Shown piece after piece: positions 16,706 to 26,032 of a DNA stretch of 64,000 bases. The translations under genes were made by a program, and so were the position numbers. The first letter of the stretch is position 1. Every line of letters begins with the position of its first letter. Source of the DNA: Actinacidiphila glaucinigra (lineage in GTDB: Bacteria > Actinomycetota > Actinomycetes > Streptomycetales > Streptomycetaceae); NCBI RefSeq assembly GCF_900188405.1, contig NZ_FZOF01000035.1, forward strand, positions 1-64,000, given 5' to 3'. The notes beneath the pieces are model-generated. The model searched no databases and had not been told where the DNA came from. It was given only the letters and a program-made list of their open reading frames with translations.

Positions 16706-17240
16706 CTGCGCACGCGAAGCGGCCTTGAAACAGGCCCTGGTTCACCCCGCCGATCACCGCCTTCGCCTGTGCGGCGGCGGCCGCTGCAGGGGCCCAGGTC
16801 ACGGGCAACGTCCGCCAGATCCTCTGTCCCGCACTTGATGAGGAGCGGGCCGGCCCTGGACCTGCTCTGTGCCCCAGATCGACCACCGGTGTTCGTGCGA
16901 CCAAGCGCTGATCCTCAGCGGCCCGCGGCGGGGCAAGGTGCTTGGCGCGACCGCGTGAGGCAGGTCCGAGTCACCGTGACGGTCGTCCCGTTCATGGGAA
17001 CCACGAAGGATGGCCGCAGCCGTTGATCGTCCACGACTCGCTCGGGTTCGTTCATTCTCGGACCGCCTGAGCTTCAGGCCTGAGCTGCCGCACGATGTGC
17101 CACTGGTCCGTCTCGATGCGACCGATGACCGGGTGCACGCCATCGCTCCGCCCGAAGCGTCTTCGCGCACACCTTGAACAGGGTGCCGACTCGATTGCGG
17201 AAGACGAGTTGCCTTATGTCCCGATTGAAGTGGTTCTGGT
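16706..17240. other. Intergenic stretch, no gene recognised
   Basis: About 530 bases with only short overlapping frames on both strands and no recognised motif. Likely decayed insertion-sequence or gene debris between the HflX-like gene and the FAD oxidoreductase promoter. Confidence 0.35.
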
Positions 17241-17263
17241 CTTAATTGACGTGGCAAGTTAAG
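17241..17263. promoter_or_regulatory. Inverted repeat upstream of the FAD oxidoreductase
   Basis: CTTAATTG (17241-17248) and CAAGTTAAG (17255-17263) form an imperfect palindrome in an unusually AT-rich patch about 90 bases before the oxidoreductase start. The size and symmetry suit a TetR, MarR or HxlR-type operator. No matching regulator gene lies beside it. Confidence 0.45.
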
Positions 17264-17347
17264 TCAGGCTGGAGCAAATATGAATCTTACGGGCATGTCC
17301 AACTGTCCAGGATGCGGAATGTACACGCGAGAAACGGGATGTATGTC

Positions 17348-18750
17348 ATGATCTTCGGCGATTCATTCCTTCCGCCGGTCCTGCCAAAGGACGCCGCAGT
17401 CCTCACGGCCGCGGTGACAGGTTCGGTTCTGCTGCCCGGCGATTGCGGATACGACGACGAACGCGCTGTGTTCAACCTGAATCACGAGTTGCTTCCCGCG
17501 GTGATCGTGGTGGCGGAGAGCGCGGTCGATGTCCAGGCAGCCGTCATGTTCGCGGCGTCACAGCACCGGCCGGTTGTGGTGAGGACCACCGGCCACCAGA
17601 TGGTCGGCCCGGCTCACGGCGCCGTCGTGATCGCCACCCACCGGATGAACGACGTGACCATCGACGCGGCCGGCCGCACAGCCCGAGTCGGAGCCGGTGC
17701 GGTGTGGTCCGAGGTCGTCAAGGAGACCGCTGCGGCCGGACTGGCCCCGCTCAACGGGTCCAACCCCACCGTGGGCGTCTCCGGTTACACCCTGGGCGGC
17801 GGACTCAGCCCGACCCTCGGCCGGTCCCACGGCTACGCTGCCGACCACGTCCGCTCACTCGACGTGGTGACCGCCGACGGCGAACTGCGTCATGCCGACG
17901 CGCAGTCCGAACCCGACCTCTTCTGGGCACTGCGCGGCGGCAAGGGCAACTTCGGAGTCGTCACCGCCCTGGAATTCGACCTGTTCCCGGTAACCCGCCT
18001 GTACGGCGGTGCCATCTACTTCCCCGGCGAGCGGATGGCCGACGTGTTGCGAGTCTGGACCGGATGGCATCCGGGCACACCCGAGACCATGATCTCGTCG
18101 TTCGCCGTACTGCGACTGGCAGGGCAAGCCGAACTGCCCATACCCCTGCACAACGAGTTCCTGGTGTCCGTCCGGATCGCCTACAGCGGCACGGCCTCGG
18201 ACGGCGAGCGGATGGTGGCGCCGCTGCGGGCGGCAGCCCCGGCAGTCCTGGACACGGTTGCGGACATGCCGTACACGAAGATTGCGACGATCCACAATGA
18301 GCCGGCCGAACCAGTGCCCTACTACGAACGCAGCGTCATGCTCAAGGAGTTCCCCTCCCAGGCTCAGGACAAGGTCGTCGACCTCGCCGGCCCGGACTCC
18401 GCAAGCACCTGACGATGGTCGAACTGCGCGCCCTGGGCGGGGCGTGGGACCGGGAACCGGCCGTGCCCAACGCCGTCGCGACCAGGGGCCTGCCGTACGT
18501 CCTGCTGGGCGTCGCCGGCGGTCCGGTCTCCCAGGAGCAGCGACTCAAGGAGTCCGTCTCGACGCTGCTTGACGGCATGGAGACCTGGCAGGGCGACCGG
18601 CGGATGGTGAACAATCTCGCGGCGGACGAGGCTGCCGACGCCGCGGCGATCTACGGACAGGAGCGCTACGAGCGCCTGGCGGCCGTCAAGAAGACCTACG
18701 ACCCGGCCAACATGTTCCGGATCAACCACAACGTGGCGCCGGCCGCCTGA
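17348..18750 (+). pseudogene. FAD-linked oxidoreductase (BBE type), frameshifted
   Basis: The first frame (to the stop at 18410-18412) has the FAD_binding_4 domain: VVVRTTGHQMVGPAHG, TVGVSGYTLGGGLSPTLGRS and DLFWALRGGKGNFGVVT. The second frame, recognisable from about 18394 as GLRKHLTMVELRALGG, carries the rest and ends in the BBE motif YDPANMFRINHN. One missing base near 18390-18400 separates the halves; restoring it gives a normal-length oxidase of about 465 residues. Such enzymes oxidise sugars, alcohols or secondary metabolites using covalently bound FAD. It is either a recent pseudogene or a sequencing error. Start chosen at the last Met before the conserved region; upstream Met codons are possible. 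Confidence 0.8.
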
Positions 18751-19085
18751 TCAGGCACTGAAGAGGTCCCACAGCTCATCGGCGTGGCCGGTGCGGGCGA
18801 TGACGCCGCGTACGTGGGCGATGGGGGAGTTGCCGACGTAGGTTTTGTGGCTGGTGAGGGACGTGTGCGTCGCCGTCGCGGACGGCGGTTCAGCGTGCCG
18901 GGCAGGGATCCGGACCCGGGGTGGGGGAGAAGCGGTGCGGTTTCCACGATTCGACGAGCGCGGCACGCTGACGACGCACGAGCTCGAGGCGCTGCGTCGC
19001 TGAGACCACGAACGGGCGCACGACAGGGCGCACGACGGTGTGGGCGCCGGTGGCCGCGCGCGGCGGCGACCGGCGCCCCGGTGCG
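18751..19085. other. Intergenic, with a coding-like 3' fragment on the reverse strand
   Basis: The reverse strand from about 18880 to 18764 reads HTSLTSHKTYVGNSPIAHVR and then GVIARTGHADELWDLFSA before a stop, which looks like the genuine C-terminus of a protein. I cannot name the family. No start or upstream domain is visible, so it is probably a gene fragment. Confidence 0.35.
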
Positions 19086-19970
19086 TCACGGCTTGGGCGG
19101 CACGGTGTTGCAGTCGGGGACCCCGTCGAGCCAGGCGGGTCCCTGGATGTAGATGTTGGTCATCCAGGCCTTGTAGTCGGGCAGGTAGGCCCAGACGTCG
19201 TTGGAGTAGCCCTCGGCCTCCACGAGTTCGGCGTGCTTCTGGCACTGCACGCGGATGGTGGTCGGGCCGGGGAAGGCGTAGACGCGGCCGGCGCCGAGCG
19301 AGGGCGCTTGCTTGGTCCACACGCCGCTGCCCCAGGTGCGGTGGATGTTGCCGGTCACCGCACCGGTGTTGACGCGGACGGCGCCGTAGTAGTCGCCGCC
19401 CAGGCGGACGTCGCTGACCATGAGGCGGGTGCCGGACTCCTTGGCCTCCACCATCTTGCCCGCGCCGAGGTAGATGGCGATGTGGTGCAGGTCGTCGGAG
19501 CGGCCCCAGGCCAGCAGGTCGCCGGGGAGCAGCGGCGCCAGGCCCTGGGCGGCGGTGAAGCGGTTCGCCGCCCGGTGGGTGTAGTACTGCGTGCTGGCGG
19601 TGCCGTTGAGGATGTCCGAGCCGGCGGCACGGGCGTAGGCGTGGCGGACGAGGCCGGAGCAGTCGAAGCCGAGCCGCTCGGGGTCGTGCGCGCTGTCGGG
19701 GTCGGTCGGGTCGATCTGGCCGTAGGTGGCGCCGGGTTGGGCGCCGTGGCCGCCGCCCCAGGTGTACCAGGTGCCGGCCGTCACCTCGGCGCAGGCGGCG
19801 GCGATGGCGGCTTCGGCGGCCGCGGAGGCCCCCGGGGCGAGAGCGCCGCACGCGGCGGCGTCCCGTAGCGGAGCGTGCGGCGGGGCCGCGGCGGCTGTCG
19901 CGGCCGGCGCGGCGAGGAGAAGGGCGAGTAAAGCGATCAGTGTGTGGACGACTCTGGTCCGGCAGGTCAT
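19086..19970 (-). CDS. Secreted NlpC/P60 endopeptidase
   Basis: A 294-residue secreted cell-wall peptidase. The signal peptide covers residues 1-28 (LIALLALLLAAPAATA). The NlpC/P60 core has the nucleophile Cys104 in GFDCSGLVRHAY and the catalytic His164 in HHIAIYLG; the strand PLLPGDLLAWGR lies between them. A C-terminal extension of about 110 residues with Trp/Tyr-rich segments (VWAYLPDYKAWM) is not a known domain and may bind wall or substrate. The ATG at 19970 was chosen because it starts the signal peptide. The promoter region is shared with a dead WD40 gene. Confidence 0.9.
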   Translation of the reverse strand: MTCRTRVVHTLIALLALLLAAPAATAAAAPPHAPLRDAAACGALAPGASAAAEAAIAAACAEVTAGTWYTWGGGHGAQPGATYGQIDPTDPDSAHDPERLGFDCSGLVRHAYARAAGSDILNGTASTQYYTHRAANRFTAAQGLAPLLPGDLLAWGRSDDLHHIAIYLGAGKMVEAKESGTRLMVSDVRLGGDYYGAVRVNTGAVTGNIHRTWGSGVWTKQAPSLGAGRVYAFPGPTTIRVQCQKHAELVEAEGYSNDVWAYLPDYKAWMTNIYIQGPAWLDGVPDCNTVPPKP

Positions 19971-20070
19971 GCCAGGGACCCCCGTTTTCTGGTGGTGTGC
20001 GGAACTGGTCGGACAGCAGCCTGGGGGCCGCGCCCCCGGCCCGTCGAGGTGCGGGGCGTCGCCCCGCTGC

Positions 20071-20089
20071 GGTGGGCAACGGGAAACCC
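20071..20089 (+). repeat. 19-bp element, left copy of an inverted pair
   Basis: GGTGGGCAACGGGAAACCC occurs here and, as an exact inverted copy, at 23029-23047. This copy lies about 100 bases upstream of the NlpC/P60 start. A second GGGAAACCC follows directly after it. Confidence 0.7.
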
Positions 20090-20123
20090 TCGGGAAACCC
20101 GCGCCCACCCGGGAGCGCGGCCG

Positions 20124-21200
20124 TCACCCCCGGCGGGCGCAGGCGGCCGCCCGCGGCAGCTCGGACGTGCGGACGCCGGGCAGCAGGGCGGCGAGCTGGG
20201 GGGCGTCCAGGCCCGCCCGCAGCCGGCAGATCGCAGCCAGCCGGACCTGCGGGTCGGGTCCCACAGGCGTACGGTGCGGTCGGCCACGGCGGAGGCGAGG
20301 GTGCGGCCGTCGGGGCGTAGGCGAGCGCGTGCACGGCCCCCGGTGACCGGTCAGCGCGGCGATGACGCGGTGCGCGCCCGTGCTCTCGCGTACCTCGATC
20401 GTGCCGCCCGCGGTGGCGACGGCCACCTCGCGCCCGTGGGGGGGCGAGCGCCACCGTGCGGGTGCGACCGTCGAGGCTGAAAGCGATGGACCGCACCAGC
20501 CCGCGCACCGGGAACACGGCGACCGTGCGGTGTCCGGGCATGCTGCGCAGGATCACCGCGCCGTCCGCACTCCCCGTCGCCAGCAGCTTGCTGTCGCCCG
20601 GGGCGAAGGCCACCGTGTGGACGGGGGCGCGGTGTTCGTCGAGCCGGGCGGCGAACGGCTCGGACTGGGTGCTCAGCGGGGCGCCGCGCGCCTCGGGGGT
20701 GTCGTGGGCGCGGAAGGCCTGCTCCGCCGGCAGCATCGACGCCTCCGGGCGGCCGTCGGCGAGGGCCTGGGGGTGCGCGACGCGTTCCTGGTAGCCGAGC
20801 CCTCCGGGTGACCGTGAGCCCGAGCAGGACGGCGAGAGTGGCTGGTAGGTACTGCCGCAGTCGGGCCTGGCGCCGGAGCTGCGGGCGGTGGCCGTCCTCG
20901 GTGGCCTGGCTCGCCCGCAGGGACTCCTCCTCGCCCGGATTCAGGCGGCTCCATCCGTCCAGTTCGTCGGACCAGGTTGCACGACGTCCAGCCGGGTCGC
21001 GCCGTACGGCGCGGAGGGTCGCGGCCCTCGCTCTCCCACGGGGCGGCGGCGTGGGCCGGTGTGCTGGTGCGGCAGCAGTCCGGCGCGGTCGGTGTGGATG
21101 CAGTCGCGCAGGCGGCCAGGCGTGCAGCAGCGCTTCGTGCGTGATCTCTACGGTGTCGCGGGCGAGGGCGATCAGCCGGGCTGGAACGAATGCGTCGGGC
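20124..21200 (-). pseudogene. STAND-type NTPase/WD40 protein, decayed 3' part
   Basis: Fragments of a streptomycete AAA/STAND NTPase with WD40 repeats are legible in shifting frames. They are RLIALARDTVEITHEALL (the diagnostic helical-domain motif), DELDGWSRLNPGEEESLRAS, a membrane-like TLAVLLGLTV, then WD40 units such as VHTVAFAPGDSKLLATGSAD and VADRTVRLWDP. The tail AAICRLRAGLDAPQLAALLP is the usual end of this family. At least four frame changes are needed and the N-terminal effector and NTPase domains are missing. Many such proteins act in signalling or phage defence; this copy is dead. Confidence 0.75.
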
Positions 21201-21260
21201 GCGGCGGCTGGCCCCTCCGCACCCGCGAACTGCCCGGCGTTTCTTCGCTGTGACGCAAAG

Positions 21261-21302
21261 ACGCACGTCCGAAGCCGAGCCGATGGCTCCGGACGTGCGT
21301 CC
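21261..21302 (-). terminator. Strong terminator after the I36 inhibitor gene
   Basis: GACGCACGTCCG pairs perfectly with CGGACGTGCGTC (12 bp), and the loop contains a further GAGCC/GGCTC match. It lies about 65 bases after the stop of the inhibitor gene on the reverse strand. Confidence 0.8.
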
Positions 21303-21366
21303 TACGGTGCCCGGGCGGGGCGTGCCCTCAGGCGAGGGCGGTGGGCCCGCGCGTCGGCCGGGCGGA

Positions 21367-21813
21367 TCAGGTCAGGGTTGCCCCACAGCCGCCGTTGACC
21401 CACTGGTGCGACCGGATGTTGTTGTCCACGACGTTGCCGTCGGTGAAGTAGTTGTCCGACAGGTTGTCGGCGTACAGCTCGCCCGGGTACAGGCAGGTGT
21501 GGCCGAGCTGGTGGTCCTGCCAGTAGAAGAACTTCACGATGGACAGGTTGCCCGTGAAGCCCCGGTTCATCACTGAGGACGCCCGGTCGTTCGCGGCTCC
21601 CCAGTTGGAGCTGTCGCCGGAGGCGACCATGATCGGGCTGCCGTTGCAGTCGTAGCCGTCCCAGGCGTACATGTTGCCGTTGCGCGCCCCCCACTTGCTG
21701 TCGCACACGGCGCCGGCGGCGCTGCTCTCAGCGGCCTGCGAGGTGGCGGCCGGGACGGCCACGCCCAGGGCGGTGAGCCCGATGAGCGCTGCGGAGACGG
21801 TGAGCTTGCGCAT
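21367..21813 (-). CDS. Secreted peptidase inhibitor, family I36-like
   Basis: A 148-residue secreted protein. After a signal peptide (residues 1-28, ending TSQAA) comes a small disulfide-rich beta domain with the pattern of inhibitor family I36 (Streptomyces metalloproteinase inhibitor relatives): GNMYAWDGYDCNGSPIMVAS, NDRASSVMNRG and a paired Cys near the C-terminus. NDRASS is typical of the crystallin-like family. It probably protects secreted proteins from extracellular proteases. The ATG has GAGGGA about 8 bases upstream. Single-gene unit with its own terminator. Confidence 0.82.
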   Translation of the reverse strand: MRKLTVSAALIGLTALGVAVPAATSQAAESSAAGAVCDSKWGARNGNMYAWDGYDCNGSPIMVASGDSSNWGAANDRASSVMNRGFTGNLSIVKFFYWQDHQLGHTCLYPGELYADNLSDNYFTDGNVVDNNIRSHQWVNGGCGATLT

Positions 21814-21928
21814 GATGGTTTCCCTCGTTTCTCGATGGTGCCCGGTGGTGGTGCGCCGGCGGGGCGGGGCGTCGGGTGCCCGTGGTGTGCCCGCGCCGGT
21901 GGACGGGGCGCTTCCGTGCGCGAGATGG

Positions 21929-22867
21929 TCAGTCACGCTCCGGAACGATGCGCACCGCCCGGTCGTAGGCCTGCCGGCCGAGACTGCGGTAGGTGTCGAT
22001 GTCCTTGACGTACCGGTCGGGCAGGCGGTCCAGGTAGTGCTTCTCCCGGGCCGTGGCCACGGCCCGCAGGGAGGTGCGGCGCGCGCAGTCGGCGTCCGCG
22101 ACGGCGGTCCTGCGCTCGGCGGCGAAGGCCTCGTCGGCGCGTGCCGCGCCCAGCCGCACGGCCGCGGCCCGCACGCCGTTCTGGGCGGCCCGGGGGTCGG
22201 GGTAGGGTTCGCCCTCCTCGCGCATGCACGCCGACCAGGCCCGGACGGCCGCGGTGAGCTGCGGGTCCTTCATCAGCGGCCCGGCGTAGAGGGAGTTGGC
22301 GCTCAGCGCGATCTTGCTGGTGCGGAACCACTCGGCGGGATCGCCGTAGAGCGTGCGCTCGGCCTCCTCGGTGCAGCCGCCGATGCGCTTGCGGATCTCG
22401 CCGCCGTTCGGCATCGGGGCGGCGAGCATGCGGGCGCCGTCGCCGCCGTCCAGGGCCTCGTCGAACAGGGCGCGGCGCGTGGCGGGCAGGTCCTGGCGGT
22501 AGGTCCCGTTGGCGTTGCGCTCGCGCAGCCGCGCGCTCTTCGCCTCGACGCGGCTGCCGTAGCCGTAGGTCCTCGCCCAGGCCAGGTCGTCCTGGACGAA
22601 GCGCACGGGCCGGCTCTCCTGGAGCGTCAACTCGCGCTCCTCCTGGTAGATGAAGCCCTGGCGCCCCATGCACCGGCTGGTCAGCCGCTGGAGGGCGTCG
22701 TTGACGCGGACCTCCTGCCGCCAGGTCAGCGCCGGTGTGCGCACGCCGGTGTCCTGGCGGGTCCGTCCCTGGGCGTCGCCGGCGCCGTCACCGCCGTCAC
22801 CGCAACCGGTCACCACGGCGGTGACGAGCGCGGTCACCGCACACAACGACATGAGCGCACGTCTCAT
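21929..22867 (-). CDS. Lipoprotein, unknown function
   Basis: A 312-residue lipoprotein: basic n-region, hydrophobic core and a good lipobox VVTGC (Cys about residue 21). The mature part is charged and helical, with four Cys spread through it (RCMGRQGF, IGGCTEEAE, SACMREEG, DADCARR), suggesting two disulfides. It resembles the large set of streptomycete lipoproteins of unknown role. The ATG at 22867 starts the signal peptide; nine extra upstream codons were dropped. Confidence 0.75.
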   Translation of the reverse strand: MRRALMSLCAVTALVTAVVTGCGDGGDGAGDAQGRTRQDTGVRTPALTWRQEVRVNDALQRLTSRCMGRQGFIYQEERELTLQESRPVRFVQDDLAWARTYGYGSRVEAKSARLRERNANGTYRQDLPATRRALFDEALDGGDGARMLAAPMPNGGEIRKRIGGCTEEAERTLYGDPAEWFRTSKIALSANSLYAGPLMKDPQLTAAVRAWSACMREEGEPYPDPRAAQNGVRAAAVRLGAARADEAFAAERRTAVADADCARRTSLRAVATAREKHYLDRLPDRYVKDIDTYRSLGRQAYDRAVRIVPERD

Positions 22868-23360
22868 GGACCCCGATTCCCCCTGCCGCCTCATGGCCCT
22901 GGATCCCCGGTGCCGCCCGGTCCCCCGTGCGGCACCGCGGAGGGCGGCCCCCTTCGGTTGCCGCCGGCCACGGTCGTGCCGTGTACCGACGGGACACAGA
23001 CTTGTGGCGCCGCCCGGCCGGGGTCGACGGGTTTCCCGTTGCCCACCTGCTGCCGGACCGGGAAACCGGGGGCGAGGTGGGGGAACGGGGCGGGGGAGGC
23101 AACGTCTGCTGAGTGGAATGGACCAACGAACACCCCGACGGGAATCCGTAGGCGGCGCAACCGACTGACGGGGATTCGAAGGCGGGCCTCCGCGCCTGAA
23201 CCGGACTCCGGACGACTGCGCGCACCGTCTGAGTCGCTTCCGGGTCTATTCGCAGTGCACCGGGCTTCGGCCCGGTGGTGAAGCGAATCTTTGGCCTGCT
23301 CGGACCTCGGCTGTGGGCAGGGGTCCGCTCGGTTGGCCTCGGCCGGAGTCGGAGCGGCCG
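22868..23360. other. Intergenic stretch with an inverted repeat
   Basis: About 490 bases with no recognised gene. It contains the 19-bp element at 23029-23047 (inverse of 20071-20089) and another GGGAAACC nearby at 23060-23067. Confidence 0.45.
23029..23047 (-). repeat. 19-bp element, right copy of an inverted pair
   Basis: GGGTTTCCCGTTGCCCACC, the exact reverse complement of 20071-20089. The two copies flank the WD40 remnant, the I36 inhibitor and the lipoprotein gene. Flanking bases do not match, so the shared part is 19 bp only. Confidence 0.7.
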
Positions 23361-23530
23361 GTTCTGCTGCTCGATGTACTGCTTGACGATACCGAGCGAT
23401 TCGGCGTAGAGCGGACCTTCGCCCTACTGCACCAGGTCAAGCGCCTCGCAGTCCGATGGGAATGACGCCTCGGCCTCCAGGCTGCGAGGCGCTCCCGACA
23501 GGCCGTTGTCAGCCGTTACTTGGAGCGCGC
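23361..23530 (+). pseudogene. IS5-like transposase, C-terminal remnant with nonsense codon
   Basis: The frame reads VLLLDVLLDDTERFGVERTF then ALLHQVKRLAVRWE and hits TGA at 23463-23465. It continues in frame as RLGLQAARRSRQAVVSRYLE. VERTFALLHQ...RLxxRWERR is the familiar end of IS5-group transposases, with the TGA replacing an Arg codon. Only this C-terminal piece remains. Confidence 0.45.
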
Positions 23531-24442
23531 GGAGGTGGGCGGGTCCGCTCGTACGACCTCCGCGGCAGAGACGTGGTGCGGGCGCAGACCCAGGACAAGG
23601 CCCAGGATCAGCACGGTGATACCCAGCCATACCGACGGGCTGGGCGCGCCGCTGCCCGAGACGCTGCCGACGGCCGCCGCGGCGAGCGGCGCGATGCCGG
23701 TGAGCAGTCCGGCCCGCCCGGATCCGACGGCGCGAACCGTCGAGTACCACAGGACGAAGGCGACCGCCGTCACCATCAACGCCAGGTAGCCGATGGCGGC
23801 CCACTCGATTCCAGACAACTCCCATGCCGCTGTGGGGCCTTCGACGGTCGCAGCGAGAACGGCCAGTAGCGCAGCTGCCATCCACATCGCGTGCAAGGAC
23901 ACCCCCCACGGGGAGTGCCGCCGCAGGACCGGTACCGCGAGCAGGGTGAAGGCGGCCTCGCAGGCGAGGGCCAGCGCCGCCCAAGCCACCCCGACGGCGT
24001 CGGTGCGACCGGTTCCCTCCACCAGTACCGCTCCCGTCACGACCACCGGGGCCGCCAAGAGCAGTTGCCGGCTGGGCCGGCGCCGTTCCAGTGCCGGACC
24101 CACCACCGCGAGGACCACTGGTACGCACGCGACCGCGACGGCAACCGCCGCGGGCTCGGCATGTTCGACGGCCCGGATCACGGCCACGTTGAACAGCAGC
24201 AGACCGGTGACGGCGATCCCGGCGAGCCACAGCCACTCCCGCCCTCGTGGCCACACCAGCCGTGTTCCGGCGAGCCGGGCGACGACCAGCAGGATCACCG
24301 TGGCGATCGCATAGCGAATCGCCTGCGGGGTGAACAGCGAGGCCCCTACGAGGGTGTGCGAAACGGTGACGCTGCTGCCGACCAGCGCCATCCCGAGCAT
24401 GCCGGGCACGAGTGGGGCGAGGGGAGCGGAAGGTGTGTGCAT
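23516..24442 (-). CDS. EamA/DMT-family transporter
   Basis: A 308-residue integral membrane protein with about ten hydrophobic helices in two EamA repeats, the drug/metabolite transporter (DMT) plan. Such carriers export amino acids or small metabolites. The start at 24442 is the ATG closest to the divergent MocR gene. The transporter and regulator face away from each other with only 21 bases between start codons, an arrangement typical of a MocR regulator controlling a transporter. Confidence 0.88.
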   Translation of the reverse strand: MHTPSAPLAPLVPGMLGMALVGSSVTVSHTLVGASLFTPQAIRYAIATVILLVVARLAGTRLVWPRGREWLWLAGIAVTGLLLFNVAVIRAVEHAEPAAVAVAVACVPVVLAVVGPALERRRPSRQLLLAAPVVVTGAVLVEGTGRTDAVGVAWAALALACEAAFTLLAVPVLRRHSPWGVSLHAMWMAAALLAVLAATVEGPTAAWELSGIEWAAIGYLALMVTAVAFVLWYSTVRAVGSGRAGLLTGIAPLAAAAVGSVSGSGAPSPSVWLGITVLILGLVLGLRPHHVSAAEVVRADPPTSARSK

Positions 24443-24463
24443 ACCGCTCACGCTGCCGGGACA
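24443..24463. promoter_or_regulatory. 21-bp divergent promoter gap
   Basis: Only 21 bases separate the two start codons, so each promoter must overlap the coding region of the other gene, or the transcripts are leaderless. A regulator bound here would control both genes. Confidence 0.5.
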
Positions 24464-26032
24464 ATGGACGTCATGGACAGGTCCACGAAGGCGTCGTTGG
24501 AGGGGTCCAAACACACGGAGGGTCCAACGGACAAGGTGCCGGACCGCGGTACGTCTCTGGGCTCGGACTTCCTGCAGCTGGAGATCGGGCAGGTGCCCGC
24601 AGGCGGGCGCACCGCCTGGCTCACGGAGCAACTGCGGTCCGCCATCGCCGACGGCCGGCTGCATGTCGGAGCGAGGCTGCCCGCCAGCCGGGCCCTGGCG
24701 GAGGAGCTGCACGTCACCAGGGGCGTGGTCACCGAGGCTTACCGGCGGCTCGCCGAGTCGGGACAGATCGCCGGTCGCGGCCGACTCGGGACGGTGGTTG
24801 TGGCGGCTCCCGCCGCTCCGCCCGGACACGCATACGACATGCCGGGGACCGGAGCCGGATCCAGGGCCGCGATCTTCAGCGCGGGTGACCGCGATGGAGT
24901 CGTCGACGTGCTGCGGGCCATGCCCTGCCGGATCGACCTGTCACCGGGTGTCCCCGACTTGGCCGCCTTCCCGCGCGCCGCGTGGCTGCGCGCCGAGCGT
25001 GCCATTCTCGCGGCCGCCGCCCCGGCCGACTTCGGCTACGGCGATCCGAGGGGCGCGCCCGCTCTGCGGCGAGCGGTCGTGGGCTGGCTTGCGCGCAACC
25101 GGGGCATCCTCGCCGACCCCGACGAGGTCGTGGTGGTCGCGGGTGTGGCGCAGGCTCTGAGCCTGCTCGCGCGGCTTCTGCTGGAGGACGGTATCCGCCG
25201 TGTCGCCGTCGAGGATCCCGGGTCCCTCGGGGCGCGCCAGCAGTTGGAGTACGGGGGCCACTCGATCGTGCCCATCCGTGTGGACGCGGGTGGCCTCGAC
25301 GTTGGTGCGCTGCGTGCCAGTGGCGCCCGGGCGGTGCTGCTGACCCCGGCCCACCAGTTCCCGACCGGTGTTGTCCTCGACGGGGAACGCCGCCGAGAGC
25401 TGCTGGGCTGGGCCGCCGAGGGCGGGGTGGTGATCGAGGACGACTACGACGCCGAGCACCGCTACGACCGGCCGCCCGTGCCGGCGCTGCGCTCGCTGAT
25501 GCCCGAGGGGGTCTGCTACGCGGGCAGCGTCTCCAAACTGCTCGCGCCCGCACTCCGCATCGGATGGCTCCTCGTACCGCCGGACCGGCTGGACGCCGTC
25601 GTCAGGGCCAAGCGGTACGCCGACCTGGGCAACGGCGTCCTCACTCAGCTGGTCCTCGCCCGGCTGATGGACTCCGGTGAGCTGGAGCGGCATCTGCGCC
25701 ATGTCCGGAGGCGCCACCGCCGGCGCCGTGACGTGATGCTGAAGGCCATCGAGGAGCACCTTCCCGGTGCCCGTGTGCACGGGGCAGCCGCCGGCCTGCA
25801 CCTCATGGTCACCTTCGGCGACCCGCCCGACGGCGCCCACGACCGCGGCCTGTGCGACGGTGCCCTCGCCGCGGCAGCCCTCGACCGGGGTGTGAAGGTA
25901 CATCCGCTCTCCTGGCACCGCATCGGCCCCGGGCCGCCCGGCCTGGTACTCGGCTACGCGGCGGGACCCGCTCACGACATCGAGCAGGGCATCGCCACCA
26001 TTGGTGCCGCCCTGCGCGGGCTCCTTCCCTGA
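24464..26032 (+). CDS. MocR/PdxR-type GntR-aminotransferase regulator
   Basis: A 522-residue fusion of a GntR winged helix (about residues 45-110; GARLPASRALAEELHVTRG) with a class I aminotransferase domain. The PLP-binding Lys is visible in GSVSKLLAPALRIGW, and the block VVIEDDYDAEHRYD carries the Asp that contacts the pyridine nitrogen. MocR proteins sense PLP, GABA, taurine or related amines and regulate adjacent genes, here presumably the divergent EamA transporter. Two in-frame ATGs (24464, 24473) are possible starts; the first is given. Confidence 0.9.
   Translation: MDVMDRSTKASLEGSKHTEGPTDKVPDRGTSLGSDFLQLEIGQVPAGGRTAWLTEQLRSAIADGRLHVGARLPASRALAEELHVTRGVVTEAYRRLAESGQIAGRGRLGTVVVAAPAAPPGHAYDMPGTGAGSRAAIFSAGDRDGVVDVLRAMPCRIDLSPGVPDLAAFPRAAWLRAERAILAAAAPADFGYGDPRGAPALRRAVVGWLARNRGILADPDEVVVVAGVAQALSLLARLLLEDGIRRVAVEDPGSLGARQQLEYGGHSIVPIRVDAGGLDVGALRASGARAVLLTPAHQFPTGVVLDGERRRELLGWAAEGGVVIEDDYDAEHRYDRPPVPALRSLMPEGVCYAGSVSKLLAPALRIGWLLVPPDRLDAVVRAKRYADLGNGVLTQLVLARLMDSGELERHLRHVRRRHRRRRDVMLKAIEEHLPGARVHGAAAGLHLMVTFGDPPDGAHDRGLCDGALAAAALDRGVKVHPLSWHRIGPGPPGLVLGYAAGPAHDIEQGIATIGAALRGLLP

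Noticed and set aside
18751-20736. A 661-codon open frame on the reverse strand
   Set aside because: It runs antiparallel through the NlpC/P60 gene in a shifted frame, driven by high GC. Only its first part (WD40 remnant) and last residues look coding.
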